From: Helicobacter pylori oki112 | Lineage (GTDB): Bacteria > Campylobacterota > Campylobacteria > Campylobacterales > Helicobacteraceae | DNA: 64,000 nucleotides | Direction of reading: 5' to 3' | Assembly (NCBI RefSeq): GCF_000600085.1 | Contig: NZ_CP006821.1 | Location: forward strand, 1,302,001-1,366,000 | Part shown: one piece after another, positions 51,086 through 62,106 of the stretch | Layout of the letters: each line of letters starts with the position of its first letter | How positions within the stretch are numbered: the first letter of the stretch is position 1 | Notes under the pieces: model-generated | Databases searched by the model: none | What the model saw: the letters and a program-made list of their open reading frames with translations, nothing else | What the model was told of the DNA's origin: nothing | Position numbers and translations under genes: made by a program

Positions 51086-51691
51086 ATGGATATTAAGGCA
51101 TGTTATCAAAACGCTAAAGCGCTGTTAGAGGGGCATTTCTTGCTCAGTAGCGGGTTTCATTCTAATTATTATTTGCAATCCGCTAAAGTTTTAGAAGATC
51201 CCAAACTGGCCGAACAATTAGCCAAAGAATTAGCCAAACAGATCCAAGAAGCCCATTTGAATATTGAATGCGTGTGCTCACCTGCTATTGGGGGGATCTT
51301 GGCTGGGTATGAGCTTGCAAGGGCTTTGGGCGTGCGTTTTATTTTCACTGAAAGGGTGGATAATATCATGGCTTTAAGGCGTGGTTTTGAAGTCAAAAAA
51401 AACGAAAGAATTTTAGTGTGTGAGGATATTATCACTACGGGAAAATCCGCTATGGAATGCGCTAAAGTTTTAGAAGAAAAGGGCGCTCAAATCGTGGCTT
51501 TTGGCGCTTTAGCTAATCGGGGCATTTGCAAGCGCACTCATTCTCATTTAAAAGCCCAAGATGATGCCTGTTTGCCTAGCCATTTGCCCCTTTTTGCTTT
51601 AGAAGATTTTGTTTTTGACATGCACAAGCCTAGCTCTTGCCCTTTATGCGCTACTAGCACTGCTATAAAGCCAGGAAGTCGTGGCAACTAA
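51086..51691 (+). CDS. pyrE: orotate phosphoribosyltransferase
   Basis: A 201-residue enzyme making orotidine monophosphate from orotate and PRPP in pyrimidine synthesis. [19 protein letters not shown] is the N-terminal substrate loop, [16 protein letters not shown] a conserved core block, and [18 protein letters not shown] the PRPP motif. The C-terminal [16 protein letters not shown] matches the long form of PyrE. Its 3' end overlaps the following RDD gene by 11 bases. Confidence 0.95.
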   Translation: MDIKACYQNAKALLEGHFLLSSGFHSNYYLQSAKVLEDPKLAEQLAKELAKQIQEAHLNIECVCSPAIGGILAGYELARALGVRFIFTERVDNIMALRRGFEVKKNERILVCEDIITTGKSAMECAKVLEEKGAQIVAFGALANRGICKRTHSHLKAQDDACLPSHLPLFALEDFVFDMHKPSSCPLCATSTAIKPGSRGN

Positions 51692-52145
51692 AAAAACCAA
51701 AAAAAATAAAACCCCCAAAAAAAAGCAAGCGTTAGAAAGCCCTTTAAAAGGGCTGTATCTCTCTTTGCGCTTAAAGGCCTTTATCACCGATATTTTTATG
51801 ATTTATACCCCCATGCTTTACATAATGACCTATGCGATTTTAGGGAGTGCGAAGGATTTTAGGGAAAACCAGAGCGCGATTTTTTTATGCTTGCTTTTTT
51901 ACGCCCTAACGCACAGCTTTTTTATCGCTTTTAAATCCCAAAGCCCTGGCATGCGTTACGCTCAGTTTAAATTAGTCAAAAACAATCGCAAAGAAGTGGG
52001 CTTTTTTTTAGCTTTGTGGCGGTTTGTTTTGTGGGTGTTGAGCATGGGGTTACTCATAGGGTTTGTTACGCCTTTTATTTTTAAGTTTTTTTTGCATGAC
52101 AAACTCAGCGGCACTCATATTGAAATCATCAAGGAGGAAACATGA
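51681..52145 (+). CDS. RDD-family membrane protein
   Basis: A 154-residue protein starting at a GTG within the end of pyrE, with AGGAAG upstream. The first 25 residues are very basic ([15 protein letters not shown]). The RDD pattern follows as [21 protein letters not shown], with two more hydrophobic helices and the conserved [12 protein letters not shown] between them. No function is established for this branch. It overlaps the sirtuin gene as ATGA. Confidence 0.72.
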   Translation: MATKKTKKNKTPKKKQALESPLKGLYLSLRLKAFITDIFMIYTPMLYIMTYAILGSAKDFRENQSAIFLCLLFYALTHSFFIAFKSQSPGMRYAQFKLVKNNRKEVGFFLALWRFVLWVLSMGLLIGFVTPFIFKFFLHDKLSGTHIEIIKEET

Positions 52146-52831
52146 AAAATTTAGTGATCCTAAGCGGGGCTGGCATTTCAGCAGAAAGCGGGATTAAAAC
52201 CTTTAGAGACGCTGATGGCTTGTGGGAAGGGCATGACATCATGGAAGTCGCCTCGCCTTATGGCTGGAAAAAGAACCCGCAAAAGGTGTTGGATTTCTAC
52301 AACCAAAGGCACCGACAGCTTTTTGAAGTTTATCCAAACAAAGCCCATAAGGCTTTAGCGGAATTGGAAAAACACTATCAAGTTAATATCATCACCCAAA
52401 ATGTAGATGATTTGCATGAAAGGGCGGGTTCTTCTCGCATTTTGCACTTGCATGGGGAATTATTAAGCGTTCGCAGCGAAAAAGATCCAAATTTGGTTTA
52501 TAGGTGGGAAAAGGACTTGAATTTAGGCGAATTGGCCAAAGACAAATCGCAATTACGCCCTGATATTGTGTGGTTTGGCGAAGCGGTGCCTTTGCTTGAA
52601 GAAGCGATTTCTTTAGTCAAACAAGCGCATCTTTTAATCATCATTGGCACTTCTTTGCAAGTCTATCCGGCCGCTAGCCTCTACACGCATGCGCATAAAG
52701 ACGCTCTCATTTATTACATTGACCCTAAGGCTAAAAACGCCCATTTACCCCAGAATGTCCAATGCATTAATGATAGTGCGGTGCATGCCATGCAAGATTT
52801 AATGCCCAAACTCATAGAAATGGCTTCTTAA
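52142..52831 (+). CDS. cobB: NAD-dependent protein deacylase, sirtuin class III (CobB-like)
   Basis: A 229-residue Sir2 protein. GAGISAESGIKTFRD binds NAD, TQNVDDLHERAG carries the conserved QNxD, and LHGELLSVRS the catalytic histidine. The tyrosine and arginine typical of desuccinylases appear at HRQLFEVYPNKAHKAL only approximately. The zinc site of four cysteines is absent here, as in some epsilonproteobacterial sirtuins. WFGEAVP and GTSLQVYPAA complete the fold. A strong AAGGAGG lies before the start. Confidence 0.88.
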   Translation: MKNLVILSGAGISAESGIKTFRDADGLWEGHDIMEVASPYGWKKNPQKVLDFYNQRHRQLFEVYPNKAHKALAELEKHYQVNIITQNVDDLHERAGSSRILHLHGELLSVRSEKDPNLVYRWEKDLNLGELAKDKSQLRPDIVWFGEAVPLLEEAISLVKQAHLLIIIGTSLQVYPAASLYTHAHKDALIYYIDPKAKNAHLPQNVQCINDSAVHAMQDLMPKLIEMAS

Positions 52832-52943
52832 GAGATGCTAAAAAGATGCTAAAATAATTTTTATTTTTTCAGCTAACGATTAGCAAAAACATGGTTTAAT
52901 TGGCTTTGTCATTTGCTAATAGTTAAAGGAGTTTGAGAGTCTG

Positions 52944-53345
52944 ATGCAACAAGCCACAGAAGCATTGAATCACCCCTATTTTGGCGTTTTTGTTTTGTTG
53001 GTATTCACCTTTTGGGTGTTTAACTTGACTTTAAGGATTCAAAGGTTTTTAAGCCGTAAAATGGCTCAAAAAAAGGGCGAAAAGCTCAAGCTCGCTCCCT
53101 ATGAATGCGGGCCTGTGGCTCTCAAACAGCCTAATAGAGTGTCCCATCATTTCTATATCATGGCCATGCTTTTTATTTTATTTGATGTAGAAATCGTTTT
53201 CATGTTCCCTTGGGCGATTGGTTTTAAAAAATTAGGCTTGTTTGGACTCGTTGAAATGCTAGGCTTTGTCTTCTTTTTAACCATTGGTTTTATTTACGCT
53301 TTAAAGCGAAACGCTTTGAGCTGGCAAAAATTAGAGGTGAAATAA
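52944..53345 (+). CDS. nuoA: NADH-quinone oxidoreductase subunit A
   Basis: A 133-residue membrane subunit with three helices at the junction of the peripheral and membrane arms. The loop [23 protein letters not shown] holds the family cysteine near the quinone site, and [12 protein letters not shown] is the conserved second helix. A spacer of 112 bases before it contains the probable operon promoter and TTAAAGGAG. nuoB starts on its stop codon. Confidence 0.96.
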   Translation: MQQATEALNHPYFGVFVLLVFTFWVFNLTLRIQRFLSRKMAQKKGEKLKLAPYECGPVALKQPNRVSHHFYIMAMLFILFDVEIVFMFPWAIGFKKLGLFGLVEMLGFVFFLTIGFIYALKRNALSWQKLEVK

Positions 53346-53824
53346 TGCAACAAGCACCGGTTGTTCTAAGCACTTTGGATAAATTATTGAATTGGGGGCG
53401 TTCTAATTCGCTCTGGCCTTTAACCTACGGCTTGGCGTGTTGCGCGATTGAGATGATGGCAACAGGGGGTTCAAGGTTTGATTTTGACCGGTTTGGCACA
53501 ATTTTTAGAGCGAGCCCTAGGCAATCTGATGTGATGATCATCGCTGGCACGCTCACTAAAAAGCATGCCGAATTTATGCGCAGGCTTTATGATCAAATGC
53601 CTGAGCCTAAATGGGTGATTTCTATGGGGAGTTGCGCTAACACGGGCGGGATGTTTAACACTTATGCGACCGTTCAAGGAGCAGATAGGGTAGTTCCTGT
53701 GGATATTTATTTGCCCGGTTGCGCGCCACGCCCAGAAACTTTACAATACGCTCTTATGGTTTTGCAAGATAAAATCAGACGCTCCAAAGCAATCAAACAA
53801 GACGCTCCTAAAAGGTTGGTATGA
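53345..53824 (+). CDS. nuoB: NADH-quinone oxidoreductase subunit B
   Basis: A 159-residue subunit carrying cluster N2, the last iron-sulphur centre before quinone. The four ligands are in [15 protein letters not shown] (adjacent cysteines), [12 protein letters not shown] and [10 protein letters not shown]. It is located at the membrane interface with NuoD. Its stop overlaps the nuoC start (ATGATG). Confidence 0.97.
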   Translation: MQQAPVVLSTLDKLLNWGRSNSLWPLTYGLACCAIEMMATGGSRFDFDRFGTIFRASPRQSDVMIIAGTLTKKHAEFMRRLYDQMPEPKWVISMGSCANTGGMFNTYATVQGADRVVPVDIYLPGCAPRPETLQYALMVLQDKIRRSKAIKQDAPKRLV

Positions 53825-54621
53825 TGGTAAGAAAACAATCCCCCTATGAAGATGTGCAAAAACAATCGCGCCAGCATGATCCTTATAAAATCATAGAACC
53901 CACCCCTAAAAAATATTTAGAGGGTAGCGCTTATGAGGTCATTTACAACCACCTTTCTTACAAACATGAGATTTTAGACAAATATATAGAGACTAACACG
54001 GCTGTGTTTTGGATCAAAAAAGACGATATTTTTTCTGTCGCTACGATTTTAAGGCATTTGGGTTATGAGTGTTTGAGCGAAATGAGCGCGATAGATTTGT
54101 GTGCTAAAAAAGGGTATTTTGAATTGTTTTATCAATTTGTGGGTTTTAGCGATAGCTGTAAGAACCGCCGTAGGGTGCGCGTGAAGTGTGTTTTGTTGCC
54201 TAATGAGAGCGTGGATTCTTTGAGTTTTTTATACCGATCGGCTAATTGGAGCGAGAGGGAAGCGTATGATTTGCTGGGTATTGTGTTTGACAAACACCCT
54301 TATTTGAAACGCCTTATCATGCCGCATGATTGGGTAGGCCACCCTTTATTGCGTTCTTATCCACTCAAAGGCGATGAATTCGCTCAATGGTATGAAGTGG
54401 ATAAAATTTTTGGCAAAGAATACCGAGAAGTGGTGGGCAAAGAACAGAGAGACAGCGCGAGAGTGGATGAAAAAGACACTTTCAATTTTGCAAAAATTGG
54501 CTATGAGCAGGGCAAGGGTGAAGAATTAAAAGAAGTAGAAGAAAAACATGCGTTTAAGAAAATCCCTTTTGTCAAAGATTTGCACAAAATCGCCCCCACT
54601 ATCTTAAAAAAGAGGCTATAA
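53821..54621 (+). CDS. nuoC: NADH-quinone oxidoreductase subunit C
   Basis: A 266-residue peripheral-arm subunit. The 30-kDa domain spans about 60-180, with [50 protein letters not shown] and [17 protein letters not shown]. The N-terminal 40 residues and the charged C-terminal tail ([14 protein letters not shown]) are extensions. It is separate from NuoD, unlike the fused E. coli NuoCD. Confidence 0.95.
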   Translation: MMVRKQSPYEDVQKQSRQHDPYKIIEPTPKKYLEGSAYEVIYNHLSYKHEILDKYIETNTAVFWIKKDDIFSVATILRHLGYECLSEMSAIDLCAKKGYFELFYQFVGFSDSCKNRRRVRVKCVLLPNESVDSLSFLYRSANWSEREAYDLLGIVFDKHPYLKRLIMPHDWVGHPLLRSYPLKGDEFAQWYEVDKIFGKEYREVVGKEQRDSARVDEKDTFNFAKIGYEQGKGEELKEVEEKHAFKKIPFVKDLHKIAPTILKKRL

Positions 54622-54622
54622 A

Positions 54623-55852
54623 ATGGCTCAAAATTTCACGAAACTCAACCCTCAGTTTGAAAACATCATTTTTGAACATGACGACAACCAAATGATTTTA
54701 AACTTTGGCCCTCAACACCCCAGTAGCCATGGGCAATTGCGCTTGATTTTGGAATTAGAGGGCGAAAAAATCATTAAGGCTACCCCTGAAATTGGCTACT
54801 TGCATAGAGGCTGTGAAAAGTTAGGCGAAAACATGACCTATAACGAATACATGCCCACTACTGACAGGTTGGATTACACTTCTTCTACCAGTAATAATTA
54901 CGCTTACGCTTATGCGGTAGAGACCTTGCTCAATTTAGAAATCCCACGCCGAGCGCAAGTGATCCGCACGATTTTACTAGAGCTTAACCGCATGATTTCA
55001 CACATCTTTTTTATCAGCGTGCATGCTTTAGATGTGGGGGCGATGAGCGTGTTCTTGTATGCGTTTAAAACGAGGGAATACGGGTTGGATTTGATGGAGG
55101 ATTATTGCGGGGCTAGGCTCACGCATAACGCTATAAGGATTGGGGGCGTGCCTTTGGATTTACCCCCTAATTGGCTAGAAGGCTTGAAAAAGTTTTTAGG
55201 CGAAATGAGGGAATGCAAAAAACTCATTCAAGGCTTATTGGATAAGAATCGCATTTGGCGGATGCGCTTGGAAAATGTGGGCGTTGTAACGCCCAAAATG
55301 GCGCAAAGTTGGGGCATGAGCGGTATCATGTTAAGAGGGACTGGGATCGCTTATGACATTAGAAAAGAAGAGCCTTATGAGCTTTATAAAGAGCTTGATT
55401 TTGATGTGCCGGTGGGCAATTATGGCGATAGCTATGATCGGTATTGTTTGTATATGTTAGAAATTGATGAAAGCATTCGCATCATTGAACAACTCATTCC
55501 CATGTATGCTAAAACCGATACGCCTATCATGGCTCAAAACCCGCATTATATTTCCGCCCCTAAAGAAGATATAATGACGCAAAACTACGCCTTGATGCAG
55601 CATTTTGTTTTAGTGGCTCAAGGCATGCGCCCGCCTGTTGGGGAAGTGTATGCTCCTACAGAAAGCCCTAAAGGGGAATTAGGGTTTTTTATCCATTCAG
55701 AGGGCGAGCCGTATCCTCATAGACTAAAAATCAGAGCCCCTAGCTTTTATCACATTGGGGCTTTAAGCGATATTTTAGTGGGGCAATATTTAGCGGATGC
55801 GGTAACCGTGATTGGCTCAACCAATGCGGTGTTTGGCGAGGTGGATAGATGA
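54623..55852 (+). CDS. nuoD: NADH-quinone oxidoreductase subunit D
   Basis: A 409-residue, 49-kDa-type subunit that forms the quinone pocket with Nuo[15 protein letters not shown] carries the catalytic histidine loop, [11 protein letters not shown] and [15 protein letters not shown] are fold motifs, and the C-terminus ends [13 protein letters not shown]. The length and motifs are normal. It has 1 base of spacing after nuoC, and the next small gene overlaps its stop. Confidence 0.97.
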   Translation: MAQNFTKLNPQFENIIFEHDDNQMILNFGPQHPSSHGQLRLILELEGEKIIKATPEIGYLHRGCEKLGENMTYNEYMPTTDRLDYTSSTSNNYAYAYAVETLLNLEIPRRAQVIRTILLELNRMISHIFFISVHALDVGAMSVFLYAFKTREYGLDLMEDYCGARLTHNAIRIGGVPLDLPPNWLEGLKKFLGEMRECKKLIQGLLDKNRIWRMRLENVGVVTPKMAQSWGMSGIMLRGTGIAYDIRKEEPYELYKELDFDVPVGNYGDSYDRYCLYMLEIDESIRIIEQLIPMYAKTDTPIMAQNPHYISAPKEDIMTQNYALMQHFVLVAQGMRPPVGEVYAPTESPKGELGFFIHSEGEPYPHRLKIRAPSFYHIGALSDILVGQYLADAVTVIGSTNAVFGEVDR

Positions 55853-56079
55853 AACGCTTTGATTTACGCCCCTTAAAAGCGGGTATTTTTGAACGCTTAG
55901 AAGAATTGATTGAAAAAGAAATGCAACCTAATGAAGTCGCTATTTTCATGTTTGAAGTGGGGGATTTTTCTAATATCCCTAAGAGCGCTGAATTTATCCA
56001 ATCTAAAGGGCATGAGCTTCTCAATTCTTTGCGTTTCAATCAAGCGGATTGGACGATTGTCGTAAGAAAAAAGGCTTGA
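55849..56079 (+). CDS. small Nuo-associated protein in place of NuoE
   Basis: A 76-residue protein between nuoD and the NuoF-position gene (HP1264 in strain 26695). It has no cysteines, so it cannot hold the [2Fe-2S] cluster of NuoE. Recognisable segments are [28 protein letters not shown] and [19 protein letters not shown], a mixed alpha/beta fold. It is thought to help couple the complex to a donor other than NADH. It overlaps nuoD by 4 bases. Confidence 0.85.
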   Translation: MKRFDLRPLKAGIFERLEELIEKEMQPNEVAIFMFEVGDFSNIPKSAEFIQSKGHELLNSLRFNQADWTIVVRKKA

Positions 56080-57068
56080 TTTTGAGCGGCTTTAACCCCT
56101 TAAATTCTCCCTTAAGCGCAAGCTCTTCAATTAGTTTGAAAGAAGCCTATTATTTAGAAAAATTATCTCTTCAAAAAGGGTTTGAAATCAATTACAAATT
56201 GAGCGAAGATAGCTTAAACCTTTTAGAAAAAAGCGATTTGTGCGTTTTGTTTGGGGGGTTTTCAAACGCTTGTTTGAATGAAAACGAACGATTGATTTTA
56301 GGAAGCATTAACCAATCAAAACGCCCCTATGCCCTGTTAAGACCCTTACAAGATACAAGAGACTTGCAAGAAAATTGCCTTTTTGCGTCGTATGAAATCC
56401 ACACGGAAGCGGCGATTTTAGCCTTGATTTTAAGGGGCATTTTAGAAAAAACTTCCCAATTAAAAGGGCATGTTTTAGAAAAGGTTGATGTGGGGTATTT
56501 AAGCTCTGAAGCGAACATGAGCGAAGAAGAACTACAAGAACTTATCGCTCTTATCATTAAAGCGAAAAAAAGGGCGCTTGTTTTAAATAGAGAAATCACT
56601 AAGCATGCTGACAACGCCTTTTTATACACCCTTTTAAGCGAGTTGCAAAATTACCTAGAAATTTTGCATATCCCTTGCAATAATTCAAGTGCAACCTCCG
56701 CTTTTTATGATTCTAACGATCAAGAATGGCTTCTAGAAACCGCCTTAAAAGAGGGCATTTTGCCTTTTGAATCGCAACTCCAATCAAAAGATTTAGAGCT
56801 TTTAGAGCGAATGAGTGAGGCTAACGGCTCGTTTGTCTATGTTTCTTATAAGAGCCTTGAAACCCCCAAATTATCTTTTTCCAAGCAATTTAAGATCGCT
56901 AACAAGATTAAGCATTCTAAAGCAGAGTTTCAAATCTCAAATAAGACGCTAGAATGCGAGTTAGAAGAAAGCCCCCATTTGAAGGGTTTGATTGCGATTT
57001 TAGAGGGGGCGTTTTTTGACGCTTACCCTTATATCCCTATTTTATCCCACTCTCAAGGAATTTCATGA
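56076..57068 (+). CDS. Nuo-associated protein in place of NuoF
   Basis: About 330 residues (HP1265 in 26695). It lacks the NADH, FMN and 4Fe-4S motifs of NuoF. The sequence has FGGFSNACLNENERLILGSINQS and a helical middle (NMSEEELQELIALIIKAKK). A weak resemblance to NuoG's molybdopterin-fold region is possible but unproved. I use the TTG at 56076 overlapping the preceding stop (TTGA); the frame is open 9 codons further to another TTG. Absence of NuoF implies another electron donor, perhaps flavodoxin or ferredoxin. Confidence 0.75.
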   Translation: MILSGFNPLNSPLSASSSISLKEAYYLEKLSLQKGFEINYKLSEDSLNLLEKSDLCVLFGGFSNACLNENERLILGSINQSKRPYALLRPLQDTRDLQENCLFASYEIHTEAAILALILRGILEKTSQLKGHVLEKVDVGYLSSEANMSEEELQELIALIIKAKKRALVLNREITKHADNAFLYTLLSELQNYLEILHIPCNNSSATSAFYDSNDQEWLLETALKEGILPFESQLQSKDLELLERMSEANGSFVYVSYKSLETPKLSFSKQFKIANKIKHSKAEFQISNKTLECELEESPHLKGLIAILEGAFFDAYPYIPILSHSQGIS

Positions 57069-59605
57069 TCACAATGAATATCAATGGCAAAACGATTGAA
57101 TGCCAAGAGGGACAAAGCGTTTTAGAGGCTGCTAGGAGCACTGGGATTTACATCCCTACTATTTGCTATTTAAGTGGTTGCTCGCCCACAGTCGCATGCA
57201 AAATGTGCATGGTTGAAATGGATGGCAAACGGGTTTATAGCTGCAACACGAAAGCCAAAAATAACGCCACCATTCTCACTAACACCCCAACGCTCATGGA
57301 TGAAAGAAAAAGCATCATGCAAACTTACGATGTCAACCACCCCCTAGAGTGTGGCGTGTGCGATAAGAGCGGGGAGTGCGAATTGCAAGACATGACGCAT
57401 TTAACCGGCGTAGAGCACCAACCTTATGCGGTGGCTGATGATTTTAAAGCGCTAGATTCATGGGCAAAAGCCTTGTATGATCCTAATTTGTGCATCATGT
57501 GCGAAAGGTGCGTAACCACTTGCAAGGATAATGTGGGCGAAAACAACCTCAAAGCCACTAAAGCCGACTTGCATGCTCCGGATAAATTTAAAGACAGCAT
57601 GTCCAAAGACGCTTTTAGCGTGTGGAGTCGTAAGCAAAAAGGCATTATTTCTTTTGTGGGCAGCGTGCCTTGCTATGATTGCGGGGAATGCATTGCGGTA
57701 TGCCCTGTGGGTGCTTTGAGCTATAAAGATTTCGCTTACACGGCTAACGCATGGGAACTCAAAAAGATCCATTCTACTTGTTCGCATTGCTCAGCCGGGT
57801 GTTTAATTTCTTATGATGTGCGCCATTTTGATACTCTAGGCGAAGAATCTAAAATTTTTAGAGTGCTTAATGATTTTTACCATAACCCTATTTGTGGGGC
57901 AGGCCGTTTCGCTTTTGATGTGAGCTCTAGCCCTAAAGGCAGTGCTAATCTTAAAGAAGCACAAAACGCTCTCAAAGAATGCGAAGCGGTGCGAATAGGT
58001 GGAGACATCACGAATGAAGAGGCGTTTTTAATAGAGCGTTTGAGGAAAAAACTTGATTTTAAAATCTACAATCAAGAAGCGTATCATTTCCAGCAATTTT
58101 TAAAAGTATTGGGCGAAGTTAAACGCCCCAGTGTTGAAGAGATTAAAACTTCTCATTTAGTCATTACGATAGGATCTTCTATCAAAACAGAAAACCCTTT
58201 GGTGCGCTATGCCATCAATAACGCCCTCAAACTCAATAAAGCTTCTTTGATCGCTATGCACCCTATCAAGGATAACGCGTTAGTGAATTTGTGCCGAAGC
58301 TCTTTTTGCATCACCCATGAAGTGGGGGCTGAAGAAATCCTTTTAGGCATGCTTTTAAAAATGCTTAACATTGAAAGCATGGCCCTAAAAAGCTTAGAAG
58401 ATTCCAAGCAAAGCATTGTAGATGAAGCGGCCCTTAAAGCCTTAGAAGAAGAGCGAAAAAAAGCTTTAGAACAAGCCAAGCAAGGGTGCAGTGTTGGAGA
58501 AGGAGAAAATAAAACAGAAAATCAAGAAGAGGATAAAACAGAAGCAGCCACCCCAAAAGAAGAAAATCAAGAAGGAAACAAGACAGAGGTTAAAGAAGAA
58601 AGCGTTGAAGTCCCTACCAAAACCACTTATTTGTTGCTTGAAGAAGCGGGCATCAATTTAGAAACTTATGAAAAAATTCTGACTCTTTTGCAAAAATCAA
58701 ATAACACCCTGCTAGTGGTTGGCGAAGAAATCTATAGCCATAAACAAGCCCACAATATCGCTAAAATGTTGCGTTTGTTAGCCCAAAAAAGCGCTATTAA
58801 ACTCGTTCTTATCCCCCCAAGCGCAAACGCTTTAGGCATCGCTTCCCTTTGTGAATTGAGCGAAGAAGTTTTTGAACATGAAAAAATTGTAGGCATTCGC
58901 GCTCAAGGGGATTTCACCATTAATAGCGATGATAGGGTTTTTGGAAAAGACGCTGTCAGCAAAGTGGATTTTATTTTACCCAGTCTCAACCAGCTAGAAG
59001 GCACGATCACTAATATTGAAGGGCGCGTGTTGCCCTTAAAACCGGCTTTAAGGTTTGAAGGCTATGATTTGAGCGATATTATGCAAGGCTTTGGCTTTGT
59101 GGAAGAAAACCTCACAGAATGCACCCACAAACTCCCTACAGAAGCGGGCTTTAAAGCCATAGAATTTGACCATCTAACCAACTATTTCACTAACGACAGA
59201 GTCAATCACAGAGGCTATCTGCTAGGAACAAGCCCTTTTGAAAAGAGCGCTAAAGAATGCGAAACCACAGAATGCGAACCTATCAAGCCTCTAAAAGAAA
59301 AAATCGCTTTCAACGCGTATTTGAAATACCCAGAAACGCAATTCAATAACGCTACCAATAAAAGCGAGAATTTGCAATTAAAAGCCGGTGTCTATGTGTC
59401 TAAAGCTTTCTTAAAAAAATTGAATAAAGAAGTGGGGCAAAGCATCACTTTATCTAAAGAAGAAGAGGAATTAACAGGCGTTTTGTATCTTGATGAAAGC
59501 TTGGATCAAGAGGTGTTCGTTATATCGCCTTCTCTTTTGAAAAACCATTCTGGCTTTTTTAGAGAGGGCGTGTTTGATAGCGTGGATTTAAAGGAGCAAG
59601 CATGA
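57065..59605 (+). CDS. nuoG: NADH-quinone oxidoreductase subunit G
   Basis: An 846-residue iron-sulphur subunit. The [2Fe-2S] domain is at 1-80 (CYLSGC, CKMCMVEM, CNTKAKN). HPLECGVCDKSGECELQD carries the histidine-containing 4Fe cluster. LCIMCERCVTTC and CYDCGECIAVCPVGA bind two more, and CSHCSAGC the N7-type site. A molybdopterin-like domain without cofactor follows. At about 470-515 a glutamate/lysine/asparagine-rich insertion with two imperfect repeats (ENQEEDKTE, ENQEGNKTE) interrupts it. The start overlaps the preceding stop as ATGA. Confidence 0.95.
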   Translation: MITMNINGKTIECQEGQSVLEAARSTGIYIPTICYLSGCSPTVACKMCMVEMDGKRVYSCNTKAKNNATILTNTPTLMDERKSIMQTYDVNHPLECGVCDKSGECELQDMTHLTGVEHQPYAVADDFKALDSWAKALYDPNLCIMCERCVTTCKDNVGENNLKATKADLHAPDKFKDSMSKDAFSVWSRKQKGIISFVGSVPCYDCGECIAVCPVGALSYKDFAYTANAWELKKIHSTCSHCSAGCLISYDVRHFDTLGEESKIFRVLNDFYHNPICGAGRFAFDVSSSPKGSANLKEAQNALKECEAVRIGGDITNEEAFLIERLRKKLDFKIYNQEAYHFQQFLKVLGEVKRPSVEEIKTSHLVITIGSSIKTENPLVRYAINNALKLNKASLIAMHPIKDNALVNLCRSSFCITHEVGAEEILLGMLLKMLNIESMALKSLEDSKQSIVDEAALKALEEERKKALEQAKQGCSVGEGENKTENQEEDKTEAATPKEENQEGNKTEVKEESVEVPTKTTYLLLEEAGINLETYEKILTLLQKSNNTLLVVGEEIYSHKQAHNIAKMLRLLAQKSAIKLVLIPPSANALGIASLCELSEEVFEHEKIVGIRAQGDFTINSDDRVFGKDAVSKVDFILPSLNQLEGTITNIEGRVLPLKPALRFEGYDLSDIMQGFGFVEENLTECTHKLPTEAGFKAIEFDHLTNYFTNDRVNHRGYLLGTSPFEKSAKECETTECEPIKPLKEKIAFNAYLKYPETQFNNATNKSENLQLKAGVYVSKAFLKKLNKEVGQSITLSKEEEELTGVLYLDESLDQEVFVISPSLLKNHSGFFREGVFDSVDLKEQA

Positions 59606-60591
59606 GCGCTTATATCATTGAAACCCTGATTAAAATTTTGATTTTAGTCGCTGTTTTTTCAGCTTTAGGAGGCTTTGCCACTTATATTGAAAGGAAAGTG
59701 TTAGCCTATTTCCAACGCCGTTTAGGGCCTTGTTATGTGGGGCCTTTTGGGCTTTTGCAAGTCGCAGCAGACGGCATTAAGCTTTTCGCCAAAGAAGACA
59801 TTATCCCCCAAGGTGCTAACAAGTTCATTTTCACGCTAGCGCCCATTATTGCGATGGTGAGTGCGTTTGTGTCCATGGCGCCTATCCCCTTTTTCCCTAA
59901 TTTCACTCTGTTTGGCTATGAGATCAAGCCCCTTATTTCTGACATTAACATTGGCTTTTTGTTTTTCTTAGCCGTGGGTGCAGCAGGGATTTATGCGCCT
60001 ATTTTAGCCGGGCTTGCTTCTAATAACAAATACTCTTTAATCGGTTCAGCAAGAGCGACGATCCAATTACTCAGCTTTGAAGTGGTCAGCACTTTAACCA
60101 TTCTAGCCCCTTTAATGGTGGTAGGATCGCTCTCTTTAGTGGAAATCAATCATTACCAAAGCGGTGGGTTTTTAGACTGGCTTGTGTTTAAGCAGCCTCT
60201 AGCGTTTGTTTTGTTTTTGATCGCAAGCTATGCTGAATTGAATCGAACCCCCTTTGACTTGTTAGAGCATGAAGCCGAGATTGTAGCAGGGTATTGCACC
60301 GAATACAGCGGCTTGAAATGGGGCATGTTCTTTTTAGCGGAATACGCGCATTTATTCGCTTTTTCTTTTGTGATTTCTATTGTGTTTTTTGGCGGGTTTA
60401 ACGCATGGGGCTTTATCCCTGGAGGCATAGCGATTTTGATTAAAGCGGGCTTTTTTGTCTTTTTATCCATGTGGGTTAGAGCGACTTATCCGCATGTGCG
60501 CCCAGACCAACTGATGGATATGTGCTGGAAAATCATGCTGCCTTTAGCGTTATTGAACATTGTGCTAACAGGCATTATCATTTTAATTTAA
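59602..60591 (+). CDS. nuoH: NADH-quinone oxidoreductase subunit H
   Basis: A 329-residue membrane subunit with about eight helices, at the entry to the quinone chamber. [46 protein letters not shown] and [15 protein letters not shown] are the family signatures; the acidic residues line the E-channel. It overlaps nuoG as ATGA. Confidence 0.97.
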   Translation: MSAYIIETLIKILILVAVFSALGGFATYIERKVLAYFQRRLGPCYVGPFGLLQVAADGIKLFAKEDIIPQGANKFIFTLAPIIAMVSAFVSMAPIPFFPNFTLFGYEIKPLISDINIGFLFFLAVGAAGIYAPILAGLASNNKYSLIGSARATIQLLSFEVVSTLTILAPLMVVGSLSLVEINHYQSGGFLDWLVFKQPLAFVLFLIASYAELNRTPFDLLEHEAEIVAGYCTEYSGLKWGMFFLAEYAHLFAFSFVISIVFFGGFNAWGFIPGGIAILIKAGFFVFLSMWVRATYPHVRPDQLMDMCWKIMLPLALLNIVLTGIIILI

Positions 60592-60601
60592 AGGAGGTTT
60601 T

Positions 60602-61264
60602 ATGGCCAAACAAGAATACAAGCAACTTCCTAAACGATCTGAAGTCCATAGTGCGACCGAGCAATTTAAAGACACCCTTAAAACGAGCTTAGGTTTGGAT
60701 CTATTCAAAGGGTTAGGGCTTACGATCAAGGAATTTTTTAGCCCAAGCGTAACCATCCATTACCCTATAGAGCAACTCCCTTTAAGCCCTCGTTATCGCG
60801 CGGTGCATAACTTGCAACGGCTTTTAGACTCAGGCTCTGAAAGGTGTATTGGCTGCGGGCTGTGCGAAAAGATTTGCACGAGCAATTGCATAAGGATCAT
60901 CACGCATAAGGGCGAAGACAACCGCAAAAAGATCGATTCTTACACGATCAATTTGGGGCGTTGCATTTATTGCGGATTGTGCGCAGAAGTTTGCCCAGAA
61001 TTAGCGATTGTTATGGGGAATCGGTTTGAAAACGCCAGCACCCAACGCTCCCAATACGGCTCTAAAAGCGAGTTTCTAACGAGCGAACAAGACGCTAAAA
61101 ACTGCTCTCATGCCGAGTTTTTAGGCTTTGGTGCGGTAAGCCCTAATTACAACGAACGCATGCAAGCCACCCCTTTAGATTATGTCCAAGAGCCTTCAAA
61201 AGAAGAATCAAAAGAAGAAACTCCAACAAACCCAGAAAGCAATAAGGGAGATGAAAATGTTTGA
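60602..61264 (+). CDS. nuoI: NADH-quinone oxidoreductase subunit I
   Basis: A 220-residue subunit with two 4Fe-4S clusters (N6a and N6b), wired by [15 protein letters not shown] and [13 protein letters not shown]. The N-terminal amphipathic helix and [15 protein letters not shown] dock it to the membrane arm. The last 70 residues are a loose, glutamate-rich extension. AAAGGAGG precedes the start. nuoJ begins inside its last codons. Confidence 0.96.
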   Translation: MAKQEYKQLPKRSEVHSATEQFKDTLKTSLGLDLFKGLGLTIKEFFSPSVTIHYPIEQLPLSPRYRAVHNLQRLLDSGSERCIGCGLCEKICTSNCIRIITHKGEDNRKKIDSYTINLGRCIYCGLCAEVCPELAIVMGNRFENASTQRSQYGSKSEFLTSEQDAKNCSHAEFLGFGAVSPNYNERMQATPLDYVQEPSKEESKEETPTNPESNKGDENV

Positions 61265-61805
61265 AACCATTGCCTTTTATTTCTTTGCGATCCTTACTTT
61301 AAGCATGGCGTTAGTGGTGATCACCACCACAAATATCCTCTATGCCATTACCGCTCTTGCTAGCAGCATGGTTTTTATTTCCGCTTTTTTCTTTTTACTA
61401 GACGCTGAGTTTTTGGGCGTGGTCCAAATCACGGTGTATGTGGGCGCAGTCATTGTGATGTATGCGTTTGGCATGATGTTTTTCAACTCCGCTGCAGAAG
61501 TGATTGAGCGCAAGCAAAGCCCTAAAATCTTGTGCGCGCTTTCATTTGGCGTGGCGCTATTACTCACCTTGATTTTAAGCGCTCCTAGCATTGGCGAAAA
61601 CCTTTCTAAGCAAGTCAATTCCAACGCTATTGATGCGCAAATCCCTAACATTGAAGCCATTGGTTATGTGCTTTTTACCAATTACCTCATCCCTTTTGAA
61701 GCGGCGGCTTTAATGCTTTTGGTCGCTATGGTTGGAGGCATCGCTACAGGGATTCAAAAAATCCATGGGAAAAATCACACGCAATTTATAAAGGAATCTC
61801 TATGA
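61257..61805 (+). CDS. nuoJ: NADH-quinone oxidoreductase subunit J
   Basis: A 182-residue membrane subunit with five helices. [21 protein letters not shown] starts it, and [24 protein letters not shown] is the conserved third helix with the pi-bulge implicated in gating. The start ATG 61257 follows GGGAG by 6 bases and overlaps nuoI by 8 bases; the longer frame upstream lies within nuoI. The end overlaps nuoK. Confidence 0.94.
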   Translation: MFETIAFYFFAILTLSMALVVITTTNILYAITALASSMVFISAFFFLLDAEFLGVVQITVYVGAVIVMYAFGMMFFNSAAEVIERKQSPKILCALSFGVALLLTLILSAPSIGENLSKQVNSNAIDAQIPNIEAIGYVLFTNYLIPFEAAALMLLVAMVGGIATGIQKIHGKNHTQFIKESL

Positions 61806-62104
61806 TAGGGTTAAACCACTATTTGATTGTTTCAGGGTTGCTCTTTTGCATTGGTTTAGCGGGCATGCTGAAACGCAAAAACATTCTGTTACTCTTTTTT
61901 TCTACAGAAATCATGCTCAATGCGATCAATATCGGTTTTGTAGCGATCTCTAAATACACGCATAATTTAGACGGACAGATGTTTGCGCTCTTTATTATCG
62001 CTATTGCCGCTAGTGAGGTGGCTATTGGTTTGGGCTTGGTGATTTTGTGGTTTAAGAAATTCAAGAGCTTAGATATTGATTCTTTAAACGCTATGAAAGG
62101 TTAA
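61802..62104 (+). CDS. nuoK: NADH-quinone oxidoreductase subunit K
   Basis: A 100-residue membrane subunit with three helices. The second has LLFFSTEIMLNAINIGFV and the third AASEVAIGLGLVI, each carrying one of the two glutamates needed for proton pumping. Start overlaps the nuoJ stop (ATGA). It has normal length, followed by nuoL after 2 bases. Confidence 0.97.
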   Translation: MIGLNHYLIVSGLLFCIGLAGMLKRKNILLLFFSTEIMLNAINIGFVAISKYTHNLDGQMFALFIIAIAASEVAIGLGLVILWFKKFKSLDIDSLNAMKG

Positions 62105-62106
62105 GC

